Shown here: one piece after another, positions 1-10,078 of the stretch
Position numbering within the stretch: position 1 is the first letter of the stretch
Layout: each line of letters begins with the position of its first letter
NCBI GenBank assembly: GCA_032821775.1
Contig: JAVLRN010000002.1
Span: 2,232,001-2,296,000 of the forward strand
Direction: 5' to 3'
DNA from: Sanguinoderma infundibulare
Taxonomy: Eukaryota; Basidiomycota; Agaricomycetes; Polyporales; Polyporaceae
Length of the DNA stretch: 64,000 nucleotides
The notes under the pieces: generated by a model
Seen by the model: only the letters and a program-made list of their open reading frames with translations
Told to the model about the DNA's origin: nothing
The model's database searches: none
Made by a program: the position numbers and the translations under genes

Positions 1-600
1 GCCTCCACCAGCAGCTCGAGGACATGCTCATCAAGGCCACGACCACCGGTGACAACAAAGCTCCCCACCCCCATGGCCATCGTGCCATCAACCCTCCACA
101 ACATCTGGCACACCACCATTCGACTTCTCCCAGACACAACTATCACCTCGGGGTTCCGTTGTGGCATGCCTGGGCGCGTGCATCCTCCATGCTTGTTGGC
201 TGCGGCGTCGTGGTCCCTGGCCAGATCATGTCTCCTCCTGGGCCACTGGTCGCCCCTGGCCAGTCACGGATGTTCCAAATGCACATCTTCACACCCCCTG
301 TCACTGGTGCGCCTGTCAAGAAGTCCAAGAAAGGTGCGGCGGGCTCGCTCAGTGGCAACAGGAGCATACTGACTTTGGGTGTGCCTGAGATTGTCACTCT
401 TGATCTGATGAGCATATATGCTGACATCCCTTGCACCCTCTTGGATTACAACAGCTAGAGGAGTCAACCTTTCATCTGGATTCTCTGTAGCTACATCAAT
501 GTATTAGTTATACTCAATATACACTTTTCATGTCTATCTTCAATCTGGTGTGTGCAAGTTCTGGACAGCCCAGCAAATCTCTGAGATACTGAATCTGTAG
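1..600. other. Left edge, nothing recognised
   Basis: Short overlapping reading frames occur on both strands, the longest about 144 codons on the plus strand from 24. None carries a domain I recognise and no splice pattern links them. The left edge may cut a gene, but I cannot support one. Confidence 0.3.
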
Positions 601-621
601 TCCTACATTAGGAACCATTAG

Positions 622-665
622 GAAGGATTAGGGATAAAGTAGTGCTACTTTATCCCTAATCCTTC
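622..665. repeat. Near-perfect palindrome, 21-bp arms
   Basis: The arm at 622-642 (core AAGGATTAGGGATAAAGTAG) is repeated as its exact reverse complement at 645-665, with only TG between. The next outer pair would be a G-T wobble. It is followed by a short A-run and then further TTAGGG/CCCTAA-like words to about 720. It could form a cruciform in DNA or a hairpin in RNA, and may be the core of a small non-autonomous inverted-repeat element. No coding role is visible. Confidence 0.8.
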
Positions 666-763
666 TAAAAAAAAAGGGGACCTCCCTAATCTTAGGGAGC
701 AGTTAGGCTAATGTTCCCTAACTCACTATTGCTTCTTATTTAGACCTAATTCCTACTTTTTAG

Positions 764-1402
764 TTGTATTTCCACCAAATTAGCCTGGGGAGGTTTTTCC
801 AGAGCAAGCGGTCAGTGGTCATTGAATCCTCAGACACACCATCCTCCGAGGTGCACTCTACACCTGAGCATGAACACCACTCTTCCCAGTGTACCGCCGT
901 GGATTCCCCTCAACTCCCCGCTTCACGGTCGGACTGCTACGTGACCATTGTCGGCTTGACAATCTCCGCAAGCAGTGCCTTAACGGACTGCGACAAATCC
1001 GAGCCCATCCCCCTTAAGCCATGTGAGAGCATCCCGCACTTGGTGGTCATCGAGTCATCGGTCGTACCCTCCGCTGAGGTGCGCTTGATGCCCCAGCGCG
1101 AGTTCAGCTCTTTCGAGTTGGCTGCTTCGGCTTCTCCTCAAGTCCCGGCCTCACCGGACTGCTCCGCGACCATGATCCTCTCCGTGAGCAGTGCCCCGAC
1201 ATACCACAGCGTCTCAATGATCTCTAGCGCAACCCATGTGGACCCGCCGTCATCCGCTGGGAAGACTTGCATCAGCACCCTGGTCGCGCTATCCTTCTCG
1301 CCCCCGCACAAGCCGTGGATCAAGCGGTTCATTGGCGCCATCAAGAGGTGTTTCAAGCCTGCCGGTCGTTGCGCGAAGGGAGTTACTACCGATGCGAACT
1401 GA
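764..1402 (+). CDS. Hypothetical protein with internal 76-residue duplication
   Basis: This is a single uninterrupted reading frame of 212 codons that I do not recognise. What is visible is an internal duplication: the motif VVIESS occurs at residues 18-23 and again at 94-99. After each copy comes a similar order of S/P/T-rich sequence (PSSEV then PSAEV, PQLPAS then PQVPAS, and a final serine-rich ISAS or LSVS stretch). The last 30 residues are basic and amphipathic (KPWIKRFIGAIKRCF, then several K and R). No signal peptide or membrane segment is evident. Serine and proline content is high, so it may be disordered. The start is the first ATG of the frame; an upstream exon cannot be excluded. 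It could be an orphan gene or one exon of a larger one. Confidence 0.4.
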   Translation: MYFHQISLGRFFQSKRSVVIESSDTPSSEVHSTPEHEHHSSQCTAVDSPQLPASRSDCYVTIVGLTISASSALTDCDKSEPIPLKPCESIPHLVVIESSVVPSAEVRLMPQREFSSFELAASASPQVPASPDCSATMILSVSSAPTYHSVSMISSATHVDPPSSAGKTCISTLVALSFSPPHKPWIKRFIGAIKRCFKPAGRCAKGVTTDAN

Positions 1403-2632
1403 ACGGCTCGACCGTCCCCCTTACCCCCTCCTCTCCTCGCATTCTCTCTCCCACCGGCACGACAACCCCATCCGCCTCCTCCTTGTGGCAACTGTCTGAT
1501 TCGGTTCAAATTGCTACCGCTCATGATCGTCTTTCTTTTCGTTCTTTTCTGGTTCTGGTTTCTCCTTCATCTCACCATCCACTGGCATCTGGCAACGCTC
1601 ACCTGCAACTCGTCTCTAGTCAGCTTAACTCGGATTTCTCGCCTCTCCTATTTCGGATTTCCTGTCTTCTGTGTCGCGGGTTATGTGTGTCCTAATTCGG
1701 TTTCTCTGCTCCCGAAGTCGGTCTGTTTCTCTCCTGCCCGTGTGCAGATATCTCTTGTTCCGTCGGCCTCGGTCTCGGGTCTCTTCTGCGTCTGACCCAG
1801 CTTTAAGCGTCGTCCTCATCTGCATAGTATTCGGTGTGTCCCAGCGGCCCAGATCCGGTTACATTGTTTGGCTAGCGTAGGATCCAGAATCGATCCGAAT
1901 TCATCCCTTCGTTTACCCAGAATCCATGTCCTCTGCGAGTGACAAACCACTGTCAAGACCATCGCCCTTTATGGCTTGGAGCCAGATCTGCAGGACGACG
2001 TTTATGTGGATCACACGCAGAGCATAGGTGTTCACAACACATCGCGTCTTCTGCGCTGGTTAAGTTACTCGGCGACAGCGATTGTGATCTACTTGTCATT
2101 ACCCTCGGCACTGACGATGGGGCGGTCTGTATGCTCCCGTCTTCTTCATCAAAAGCAGCCCCCGAAAAACCTCCAAATGTAGTTTCGAACGTGGGCAAGC
2201 ATAAGGCGGAGGTATCCGTGGTATTAGTAAATGCTTTGTAGCCTCGATAAAATCGGTTGCTACACTTTAAAATTCGAACAGCTCATGCCTTCGATTCACC
2301 GCAGCTGTCCATACGTCCAATCGTGGAATGCAGCTTATATGGTTCGCGCATTGTCTAACAGTCCGTCTAATTAGCTATCATCACTACCGTAGATGTTGCA
2401 AGTCCGAGGTCGTTCAACCGCCTGCAAAGTAAGCCGCGGCTCAACGACCATGTTTCCAACCGCACCCTCGACACGAACTTCTTCCATCCCGCTCAAACTT
2501 CCTCATCTCCGCCACGCTTAAAATCCTCCTCGGACGTCTCGCGAATGACCTCCCTCGTGTCCTTCACGGCCAATGCGTTCACCGCAGATCCTTCCCGTTC
2601 TTCAGGATCATCGTCCCGGTGCTCGTCTGACG
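1403..2632. other. Intergenic, pyrimidine-rich then mixed
   Basis: From about 1410 to 1800 the plus strand is rich in CT tracts, like fungal promoters and 3' regions. From 1926 to 2240 there are short competing frames without a recognisable domain. The interval lies downstream of the minus-strand DUF6534 gene and probably holds its 3' UTR. Confidence 0.3.
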
Positions 2633-4685
2633 TCAGATGCCCGAGTCCCTGTTCAGGTAGTCCACAGATGAACCTTGGATGGGGGGCAAAGCACAGCAGG
2701 CACCCACCAGAGACGTCTGCTCGTGTCTCCGCGGATTGGAGAACTCGAGCGCGCCCAGCGGCCGGATGCTGACACCAAAGGGCGAGGAGTCCGTGCCGCC
2801 CGGAGGGTGGCGCGCGGAGATGGAGCGGCGGGAGTTAAGTCTGGGGACGAGGAGCGCGCCGGCTTCAGAGAGTGCCGCCATTGAGGGGATGAACGGAAAA
2901 TACGTACGCTGCCAGGAGTGAGTTGGAGTACACTGTGGGAATCGTACACGTCAGGTGGACCCGGTGATGGGACGTGGACGATGAGGCACGCACATTTCAG
3001 CCCGACCATGACGGTGGCCCAGTAGAGGAGCGTTTGCGGCAGCGCGATGGACTGCACAAAGCCGATTAATGTCATCTCGAGAGCGTGGAGAATGGACCGC
3101 AAGGGCGCTTACGACTATGAAGCACACGACGTTGTACACGCTATGGCGTTCGCTCAGCTTCAGAGCTCGGAACATACAGTTTGACCGGCATTGAACGCAC
3201 CCAGTGACTAGACCTATGGAAGGCTGAGCACATGTACATGACGCAAATCAGAAGCGGGCTGGGACATACCTGTGCTCACGGCATAGAGGATGATGTCGTT
3301 GATCATGTCATTCGTCCTGCATTCGACAGATCAGCACCTCGGCACGCGACACACAACACTCGCTCGGAGGCGCACCGTTTCATGCCCTTGGCCTGACTTT
3401 GACGCAGCGTGTGGATGAGGACCCAGGTGACGAGGAGGTCAGCCACCGCAGACGCGGCATTGTGCACCGACACCAGCCACTGGAGGAAGCCGAGACATGA
3501 ATCCCCGTGAAGAACTCGGCAGATGATAATGAGACTCACAACGCGGGGCGTCATCTTATCCCACGTCTTCAATCTAAGCCTGCAATCGCATCGTCAGGAA
3601 AGACGTGCAGAGGGACATGTGGACGAGCTCACCCATCAGCGGTATATGCTGCGGATTATTGAGCACTCCTCTACCCTCCTATCCGAAAGTCACCCTGCAC
3701 TCACCGAAGCACACGCCCAACTCCAACATCATGAACATGAACTGCTCTACCTTAGCACTGCTGTGACCATGGGAATAGTGCGTATGATACTTACTGCAAT
3801 CACAACGACAGGCCTGTATTTGCGCCCAACTTGCAGACTTTGCGTGAGGAATGGAGCTGTGTCAACGGGATGGCGACTCACTGAGCCACACGCGGTGCAG
3901 GAAGAAACTGAAAACAGGGAACAAGGCGTAAGCGTACGACGCAGCGAAAGAGATGTAAGCACCACGCACCATTGTGTGAGCACGACCATGATAGCCTGTA
4001 AATACGCCGGTGCTCAGCACGCTCAGCATCATCAGGATGAAATAGGTGATAGCTTACGCCGATTATGGCCAATACCTATGCATCACAGAAGCTCAATACT
4101 TTGTGGACTCGCTGCTACAGACCCAGAGAGAGACGTACTAAAGGAGACCTATGGAACTGTCAGCAATGTCCTAATGGCAAAAGGAAGTAGTCATGCTACG
4201 CACCAGACGATGTAGGCCAGACTGGCAGGATTGGCGTAATTCGAGACCGCATAGTAATAACTGACCTCCATATTCTCAGCCGACGGCGATGCCAGTCTAC
4301 TTGCAATGTGGGGACATACCATATGTGCATTGTAAGTATCGTACAGAGGAGCTCGAGCAGCCTGCGATCGCTAGGCGTCAATGTCGGACGGCACTGTGAT
4401 GGTCAGGAGCAGCTCACAGGATTATCGCGACCTGTTGCAATGGGAGATTAGGAATGAAGAGAAGACTATTGCCGAAGGGTGCTCACATAGATCTTGAGCG
4501 ATCGTCTGTCATACGGGTAGTTAACGTAGTATTCGTATCCCTGACGTAGTGCCAATCCGTAGAATCTACAGCACGGAACTATGAGCACAAGGGCGAAGTT
4601 GGGCTCGAAATACTTACATGAGAGAAATGTAGGAGCCGATTAGGACAGCACCAAGGGTATCATCTGGGGAAGGAGGAGAAGCCAT
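2633..4685 (-). CDS. DUF6534-family multi-pass membrane protein
   Basis: Reading the minus strand from the ATG at 4685 (MASPPSPDDTLGAVLIG) and splicing about a dozen short GT/AG introns gives a protein of roughly 350 residues with the signature layout of DUF6534 proteins of Agaricomycetes. In order: an N-terminal helix with YEYYVNYPYDRRSLKIY, a helix near LLELLCTILTMH, then YYYAVSNYANPASL, a helix ending FFLHRVWL, a conserved segment SVHNAASAVADLLVTWVL, the linker LRQSQAKGMKRTNDMINDII, a helix STGLVTGVYNVVCFIV, and the hallmark LYSNSLLAALNSRRSI at about 2850-2960. A variable cytoplasmic tail follows to the stop at 2633-2635. Most junctions keep phase; the one near 4290 is uncertain and needs a weak donor. 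Family function is unknown. About seven membrane passes and a plasma- or endomembrane location are inferred. No TATA box is seen close upstream. Confidence 0.85.
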
Positions 4686-6169
4686 GGTTCCGTTGAGGAG
4701 ATACGGTGCTCCGAGTCGCCCTGGGGTGCGGCATAAGTACGAGCTGAGCGGCAAGGCAGGGTACGAACCTTAGTAAAAACAGCTCAATGGGCCGTTGGCG
4801 TGCCGGTGACAGAGGTGGGTAAATGCCGGCGGCTGCAAAGCGCACTTGGATGGACGCGTAGCATGGAACACAGCTGCGGTTCATATGAACGACCAGTTGG
4901 AGCAAACCCCGAGGTCGCGGGGGAAATTTAGAAGGGCATAGGGTCCGGATAGGGTATTTCCGGTGGATAAAACCACGTTGCAAACTGTATCACAAGTCTC
5001 TCGGGTCCAATGGGAAGCACGCGAGCCATTCGAGGCGAAAAGATGGCTTGGAGTCGTACGAATTGGATGCCTGGGCGGTTGGAAGACGGAAGCCATCGGC
5101 TTGAATGGAAGCTATGGAGGGAATGGCGAGGTGCCTGCTCACCTTGGGCATTGCATGACTCACTCGTAGGTCAGTCCGATGGCGAGTGGGGTAAGAACCT
5201 TCTTCGAAGGACTCGGAGTTGTCAAACGAAGTTTTGGACTGCGGAAACGCCGGTGCGCTGTGGTAAATTGCCAATCGCGCGGTCCGATGGTCGAGCGGGG
5301 AGGGGGCATGAAGCCAGGAGCGAGGTGCCATGCCGTCGGAGAGCGGTGGACACAAGCTTAGAGAAGGGGAAGGAAATCAGGACAGGTAGCGCAGGACGTA
5401 AAAGACAGCACGTGTACACGTGTGCTTCCAACCAAGGCTGGCGTGGACGTATGTCAAACAGTCAGAAGGAAGGAAGGCCATGAGATTAAGCCAGCCACGC
5501 GGTAGCGTTGAAAAGCGCAGCAGACGGACGTAAGTCGGTATGAGAACGATCTCATTAGCAAACGGAAAGCCCGTCCAACTTAAGTGAACACTTGGTCGAA
5601 GAGCGTCGCGTATGGTAGGAAACGAAAGAGCTACACTGATGAGACGCGCCTGTCCAGGACCCTGACTTCCATCCCGCCCCCCAACCAAGGCATTGAACTT
5701 TCCAATCACCCGAAATTCTGCCTCTGCATCCGGCCGCGCTGATCATGTCTGCGTTCAACGTTGAGGTGCGCAGGCTAGACCTAGACTGAAGCACGCAAGC
5801 ACGAGGCGGGACGACAAAGAGGATGATGAGTGTAGTCAAAGGCGATGGTCCCAGTGACGGTCATCAGCAAAACCGCCAAAAGGTTGCAAAGGGCACTGCC
5901 ACGCCGGACCGGGATTCCAACCCCTAAATGGGCAAGGGCGGGGGTTGCAACACATCACCTTGCTATTGCAAACATCATAGTGCCGGGGTATATTCGTAGG
6001 GCCTTCAATTTGCCGTCGAGGAGTCAGACTCAGTTGTAGCATATATTCGCACACTTCGCAGACGTTTCGGTGCGAGCTCCAATGTATGTATTAGACAATT
6101 CCAAGGAAAAATACAAGATGCAAAGTCATTACGGAGGTCCATAGCCCTGCGCACGGTACATCACCGTCG
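4686..6169. other. Intergenic between DUF6534 gene and kinase relic
   Basis: Several overlapping frames of 60-160 codons lie on both strands but none shows a domain or a consistent intron pattern. The first few hundred bases upstream of 4685 presumably carry the promoter of the DUF6534 gene. Nothing else is recognised. Confidence 0.3.
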
Positions 6170-7174
6170 TCATTGTCTGAGCTCGTCGTACTGACCCCAC
6201 TGGCGTGTCTCCGTGCGCAGGTCGCCATACGCGTACAAGTCCTATCACCGCAGTGAGCATTGCACGGTCTCGCACCACACAAGGAAAGAGTACCTACCGT
6301 GAGGATGTAGAAATACTCGTCGTCCTGGAATGTCCCCAGCAAGTTGACGAAGCGGGGGTCGCCGACCACCGACTTGAGCGCATAATGCTCCGTGAACACA
6401 TTGACGTAGTAGCCGTTCTTGCCCTTCCTCGCGTGCTTTGATACCGCCTTGAGCGCGTAAAAGACGAGCGTCGAGTGGTGCTTGCCGAAGTAGATTGCCC
6501 TGGGCGCCGTGACCGATCGTGGCGATGATGAGAAAGTTGTCCATGCTGAGCTTCTCCAAACCCGAGCTCGAGCCCAAGCCCGAACTCGAGAGGCTTAAGT
6601 CGTCATCGGAGTCGTCAGAAGCGAGGTCGCCTTGGAACCACCCCGTCCAGTTGAGCAACTCGGAGTGCTCCTCTTTGACCGGAGCGGGCTTGACGGGGGG
6701 GCGGGAGACCGGCGATGAACTTGCATCGCCCCTCTGGGGTGGAGAGCGGCTTGGGCTGGTACTTGGGCTTGGTGGCAGCCTTGGGCTCCTGAGGGACGCT
6801 TCGCGGGGCCTTGAAGGCGAACGGCGGGACGGTGAGCATGAAAGTGTCGACGTTCTGGACCAGGCGTTCGATGGGCATAACGGAGGACGGGCTTGCGATG
6901 AGAAAGGCGTCGACGACAGAGGGCCGTTGAGCTTCGCGCGTGAGCTAGTGGACCACCCACCGATCAGCTCTCCCTCGCACAAGGAAACCCTGATGATATG
7001 ATGCACCAAGCTGCCAAGATCGGATTCATCCATGGGCACACGCATGTCCTCGAGCGGCGGGATCACCGCGATCTTCGGCACGTCGAGCCTCGTCGCCTTG
7101 GACTTGGGGACTGGCTTGAGTTTGCCGAAGCAAGCGAAGAGAGGCTTGAAGAGAGGGAGCATGTTGAGCTGCAT
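6170..7174 (-). pseudogene. Broken AGC-type Ser/Thr protein kinase, N-lobe only
   Basis: The minus strand encodes pieces of a protein kinase. An N-terminal region (MQLNMLPLFKPLF..., then DESDLGSLVHHII) is followed by an apparent intron, VQNVDTFMLTVPPFAFK, and an acidic serine stretch. The kinase start is LSMDNFLIIATIGHGA. After it come YFGKHHSTLVFYALKAVSK with the likely ATP-binding lysine, EHYALKSVVGDPRFVNLLG, FQDDEYFYIL, an intron of about 55 bases, then DLYAYGDLR and a stop at 6170-6172. The whole C-lobe (HRD, DFG, APE) is absent. Two frame changes have no intron to explain them: one at a seven-base G-run (6695-6701, C-run on the coding strand), one at about 6497-6505 inside the glycine loop. 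Removing one C at each site would restore the frame. The sequence resembles the AGC-like kinases of Agaricomycetes, but with no C-lobe it cannot be an active kinase. Sequencing errors could explain the shifts but not the missing half. Confidence 0.7.
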
Positions 7175-7900
7175 CTTCGCAGCGATGGAAGCGATTAGCA
7201 GATTGAAAGCGATGCCAGGGCCTCGCATGGACTTACTTGCAATGGTGCTGGCGCGCAAATCCCTAGTTGCAGCCTGGCCACTCGCACAGGAATGGGCGTT
7301 CGGCTGTATGGGAGCGGAGATGGCCTGGGGGACGGGGAGGGGGACAGGTCGGAGCAGAGACGAGACGCGAGAACGGAGACAGGTTGAATGGCCGATACGG
7401 GCACAGGCGTCGAGACTGACGCGAAAAACAGGGGACGTACCTCTCAGGTTGAAGCGCCGAGTAAACGTGCTCCTGCAGCCGGGGACCGGGCAGACGAAGT
7501 TGGCATTGTTCCGCCGGCGGCTCGCACTGGCCGCCTGGGTTGCGCTGGTCGTGACTTGCTGCTTCTCGACCTGCATGATTGGTGGCAGGCGCGGAACATT
7601 CGCGCCTTGGGGGAACGAGGACGCGGCTGCGATCACCGAAGATGAGCGCCGCGTGCGGGGGTCGTGATCTGGGATTGGTTGGCTTGGATTGGAGGGAGTT
7701 GTTGTGACTGGGCATAGAGCATGGCGGCTTGTGGCGCGCGTTGGACATCGTCATTTGTTCGCCGACCACAGGTCGGGGGAGGAGGAAAGTCAGCGGGGGC
7801 CATGGAAGGCCCGGCAAGCTGAGATGGTGGCGGCAAATGCTGCTGCGGCTGCTGACCGACCCCCCAGGGGCCTCTCCGTTCCCAATGTGTGAACACGTAC
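7175..7900 (-). pseudogene. C2H2 zinc-finger transcription factor, interrupted
   Basis: On the minus strand, a Gln/Pro-rich stretch (GVGQQPQQHLPPPSQL, then QSQQLPPIQANQ) leads to a frame change near 7640. It continues as NFVCPVPGCRSTFTRRFNLRG at about 7498-7441, which is a first C2H2 finger up to its last Cys/His half. An intron of about 105 bases follows, then HLRSHTAERPFLCEWPGC, the linker and the start of a second finger. The next codons read N-stop-GFARQHHCK: a TAG at 7263-7265 sits where SWI5/ACE2-like factors have a lysine, before the conserved GFARQH. An intron donor (GTAAGT) follows directly. The factor would bind DNA in the nucleus if intact. The nonsense codon inside finger 2 and the frame change upstream argue it is dead, or that the sequence has errors. 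The kinase relic follows on the same strand. Confidence 0.65.
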
Positions 7901-8580
7901 CCACAGAGAAAGGACACCTGGGCTCGCTCGTGCACGTCAGCGGCCGGGTGGACGTGGCAGGTGCGCGTGAGGCGACGGCCCACGTCGAGAGCGTGCGGGC
8001 CTGCTGGCTACCCCCGAGGCCGTGCTCGAGCTGCGACTTGTTGAGCGTGACGAGGACGACGATGAGCATCGGGTAGATCGACTGCGCGCGTGCGTCAGCG
8101 CGCTACTCGCGTTACGAGGGAGGGACGAGCAGGGACGTACGACGATAGGTGCGACGCAGGCGTCGTGGTAGAAGGACGCGACGCGCCAGGGGCTCGTGTC
8201 TTGGATGGCGGGCATCGCGTCGCTGAGTACGTGGTAGACGAGGAATTCAACCTGGGTGACCCAACATGAGTAAGTAATGCACGGGCTCGGAGGCAGTGGG
8301 ACGCACCCATATGAGAGAGTATATCGTTCCGGACTCGACCAGGAGCGCCATGATCTTCGCGACTTGGGTGCTGCTACCCCCCGCGCCGAGGTGTTCGCGC
8401 AGGGACTGCCTGTGTAGCCTGTACATATGTATAATCAGTACCTCAACGCGTCCACAGAGCGGTCACGAAAGACTGACCATGACTTGTACGCTATCAGCGC
8501 GGTGGAGAAGACGTTCGTCGCGAGTGAGAGGGCGATGGTTGCAGTCCCAAACGGGTCGAGGAACCGATTGGGGGTAGGCC
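7901..8580 (-). pseudogene. C-terminal half of an Agaricomycete multi-pass membrane protein
   Basis: Four minus-strand exons splice cleanly in phase: about 8580-8478 (RFLDPFGTATIALSLATNVF, then STALIAYKSW), 8418-8307 (HRQSLREHLGAGGSSTQVAK, then ALLVESGTIYSLIW), 8251-8141 (VEFLVYHVLSDAMP to CVAPIV), and from 8081 (SIYPMLIVVLVTLNKSQLEH). The order of helix, basic loop, VESG-type helix and short helix before a serine-rich tail matches the last three or four segments of the seven-helix integral membrane proteins common in Agaricomycetes, of unknown function. The first half of the family is not found upstream. Instead a proline-rich, non-membrane segment abuts it in another frame. The piece looks like a gene fragment joined to unrelated sequence. 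The alternative, a short gene starting inside the first exon, seems less likely. Confidence 0.65.
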
Positions 8581-8889
8581 CCAGTTGACGGCATGAGTGT
8601 TATACTGGGGGCTTGGAGGGGATTGGTAATGGGCACGGCTGGTGGAGGCGAGGCCGGGAGGGGCGGGAGGAGGATGGGTGTAGTAGGTATGCGGGGAATG
8701 GTTCCGATCATAGGGCTCAGAGGGGCCATTGTGCTCAGCGCGGGCTGGAGGAGGATGTGGCGCGTTTGGGGGATGATCTGGAGAGGGCATGAGCGGATTG
8801 TACTCCGCAGGGGCGAACTGGTATGGGTGCAGAGCACGGAAGGGAGCTCCAGTGGGTGGGGGCATAGTTGGGAGACGGAAAGAACGCAT
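8581..8889 (-). pseudogene. Proline-rich segment, probably N-terminal part of a regulator
   Basis: The minus-strand frame from the ATG at 8889 (MRSFRLPTMPPPTGAPF, later SPDHPPNAPHPPPARAEH and YYTHPPPAPPGLASTSR) encodes a Pro/His/Tyr/Ser-rich, disordered-looking stretch with no domain. Such sequence is typical of activation regions of fungal transcription factors. Together with the Gln/Pro-rich segment at 7640-7900 it could be the N terminus of the C2H2 factor, split by the membrane-protein fragment between them. That link is inference from composition and order only. Confidence 0.35.
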
Positions 8890-9041
8890 CTACTTCCATG
8901 TCAGTCTTTGTAGCGCTGGTAATCACCAGAGCTGATGTTGGCGACAGATATGCGGAGAGAGCGGAGATCAATGTGTGCGCGGAGAAAAACGTCGAGGAGG
9001 GGCGAGGGCGGAGAGCGCTTCTAGAACGCGAGGATTTAACG

Positions 9042-9392
9042 TTAGCCGGTCATGTCGATGTCGAACACGAGCTCGCGGAGCTGGGGGGAGAAGGCGGCGG
9101 GGCGGACGGTCTTCTTGTCTCGTGCCTGCATCCGCCAAACCTAACCTTCTGGAATGTAGGAAAAGGGAAAAAAGTAAAGACGATACTCACTCGTGCGCTG
9201 TAGACAGGCCCGATCTCAGACTCAACGCGTAGGGTTGTAGGTGCAGACCTGTTCCTTGAGCTCCTCGGCGTTGGGAAATGAGTTATACCGCGGATACACG
9301 TCTCCCTCGAGCGTAAACGCGAACTTGCGGTGAGTAAACATCTTGGTGGGTCCGTGAAGATGGACTTGAGCGGGCACAGTCGGCGGTAGAAG
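9042..9392 (-). pseudogene. PRI1: Fragment of DNA primase small subunit
   Basis: Minus-strand exons carry the N-terminal signature of eukaryotic primase small subunits. FYRRLCPLKSIFT lies at about 9353-9392; in a shifted frame MFTHRKFAFTLEGDVYPRY and NSFPNAEELKEQVC follow. There is then a short stretch around IGPVYSA, an intron, and RDKKTVRPAAF with QLRELVFDIDMTG before a stop at 9042-9044. The family reads FTL..D.Y.RY.SF, then ELVFDIDMTDYD with two catalytic aspartates. Here the frame ends right after that aspartate pair. The zinc-binding Cys/His region and the rest of the catalytic fold are missing, and the first block is out of frame with the second. It is a non-functional fragment of a gene whose intact copy should lie elsewhere, since primase is essential. 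Confidence 0.75.
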
Positions 9393-9729
9393 CGAGCATG
9401 AAGCCCTGCGCTTCTTTGCAACGCGTTCGGGGGTCGAATGCCTTTATTGACGTGTCGGCCGCAATTCCTGGAAGGTCTTCTCACATGCCGGTGAGGCATA
9501 GATGTGCACGGCAGAGCAGAGGGAAGGGACGGGAGGCACGCGGAGGAGAAGCGAAGACAGTGATTGGCAGAGGCATGGGAGAGGCGCCTCTGCCCGGTTT
9601 GGTAGCGACGTGTTGGTGAGCATGACGTCAGCTCGCGACCTGTCAGGCTGCCTTCTCTTAAGCCGCCGACGTCGTCCAACCCCCACCATACCGCCTTCTC
9701 CCTCTACCCTCACCTCCGCATTCACTCCG

Positions 9730-9849
9730 CACCTGGTTTGCTGCTCGAGCTGCTCGCGATGCGTACCGAAGGAGGCCATCAAGCGCTTCATCGTCCGCAA
9801 CATGGTCGAGACGGCCGCGGTTCGTGATATCAGCGACGCCACTCGCATG
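9730..9849 (+). pseudogene. RPS26: Fragment of 40S ribosomal protein S26
   Basis: The plus strand reads [20 protein letters not shown] and then [20 protein letters not shown] up to a GT donor at about 9850. This matches the zinc-binding CSxCSRC block and the following helix of eSL26/RPS26 (normally CSRCVPKDKAIKRF and VRNMVE.AA.RDISEA). One residue is missing after CVPK. The basic N terminus (KKRRNGGRNKHGRGH) and the remaining half with LPKLYIK and CVSCAIH are not found nearby. The usual gene is about 115-120 residues; only about 40 are here. It lies some 340 bases from the primase fragment on the opposite strand. A partial, probably dead copy is the simplest reading. Confidence 0.7.
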
Positions 9850-10078
9850 GTGAGTAGCACTTTCGACTGACGACGACGACGACGCCCAGCTAATTATCCC
9901 TGCCCATGACGACGATGGCCTACCCTCCAACCTCGAACTCCAGAGGACGTCAAGAAAACCGGCCTCCAGATGGTCGGCGACGGTAAGCAGCGTGTGTAGG
10001 TGCATTTACCGCTAAAAGCTGATTGTATGCGTACTTTCCAGGAGTAGTGACGTCCTCGCTTTCTCGTCTCATATGCTT

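Noticed and set aside
623..664. TTAGGG words as possible telomeric repeats
   Set aside because: They are not tandem. They are part of a palindrome, so no telomere or interstitial telomeric array is present.
4196..4381. Separate small minus-strand gene
   Set aside because: It overlaps exons of the DUF6534 gene in another frame; the spliced family match explains the region better.
9868..9881. Short (ACG)n run as a functional repeat
   Set aside because: Only about five units; an ordinary microsatellite next to an intron-like stretch.
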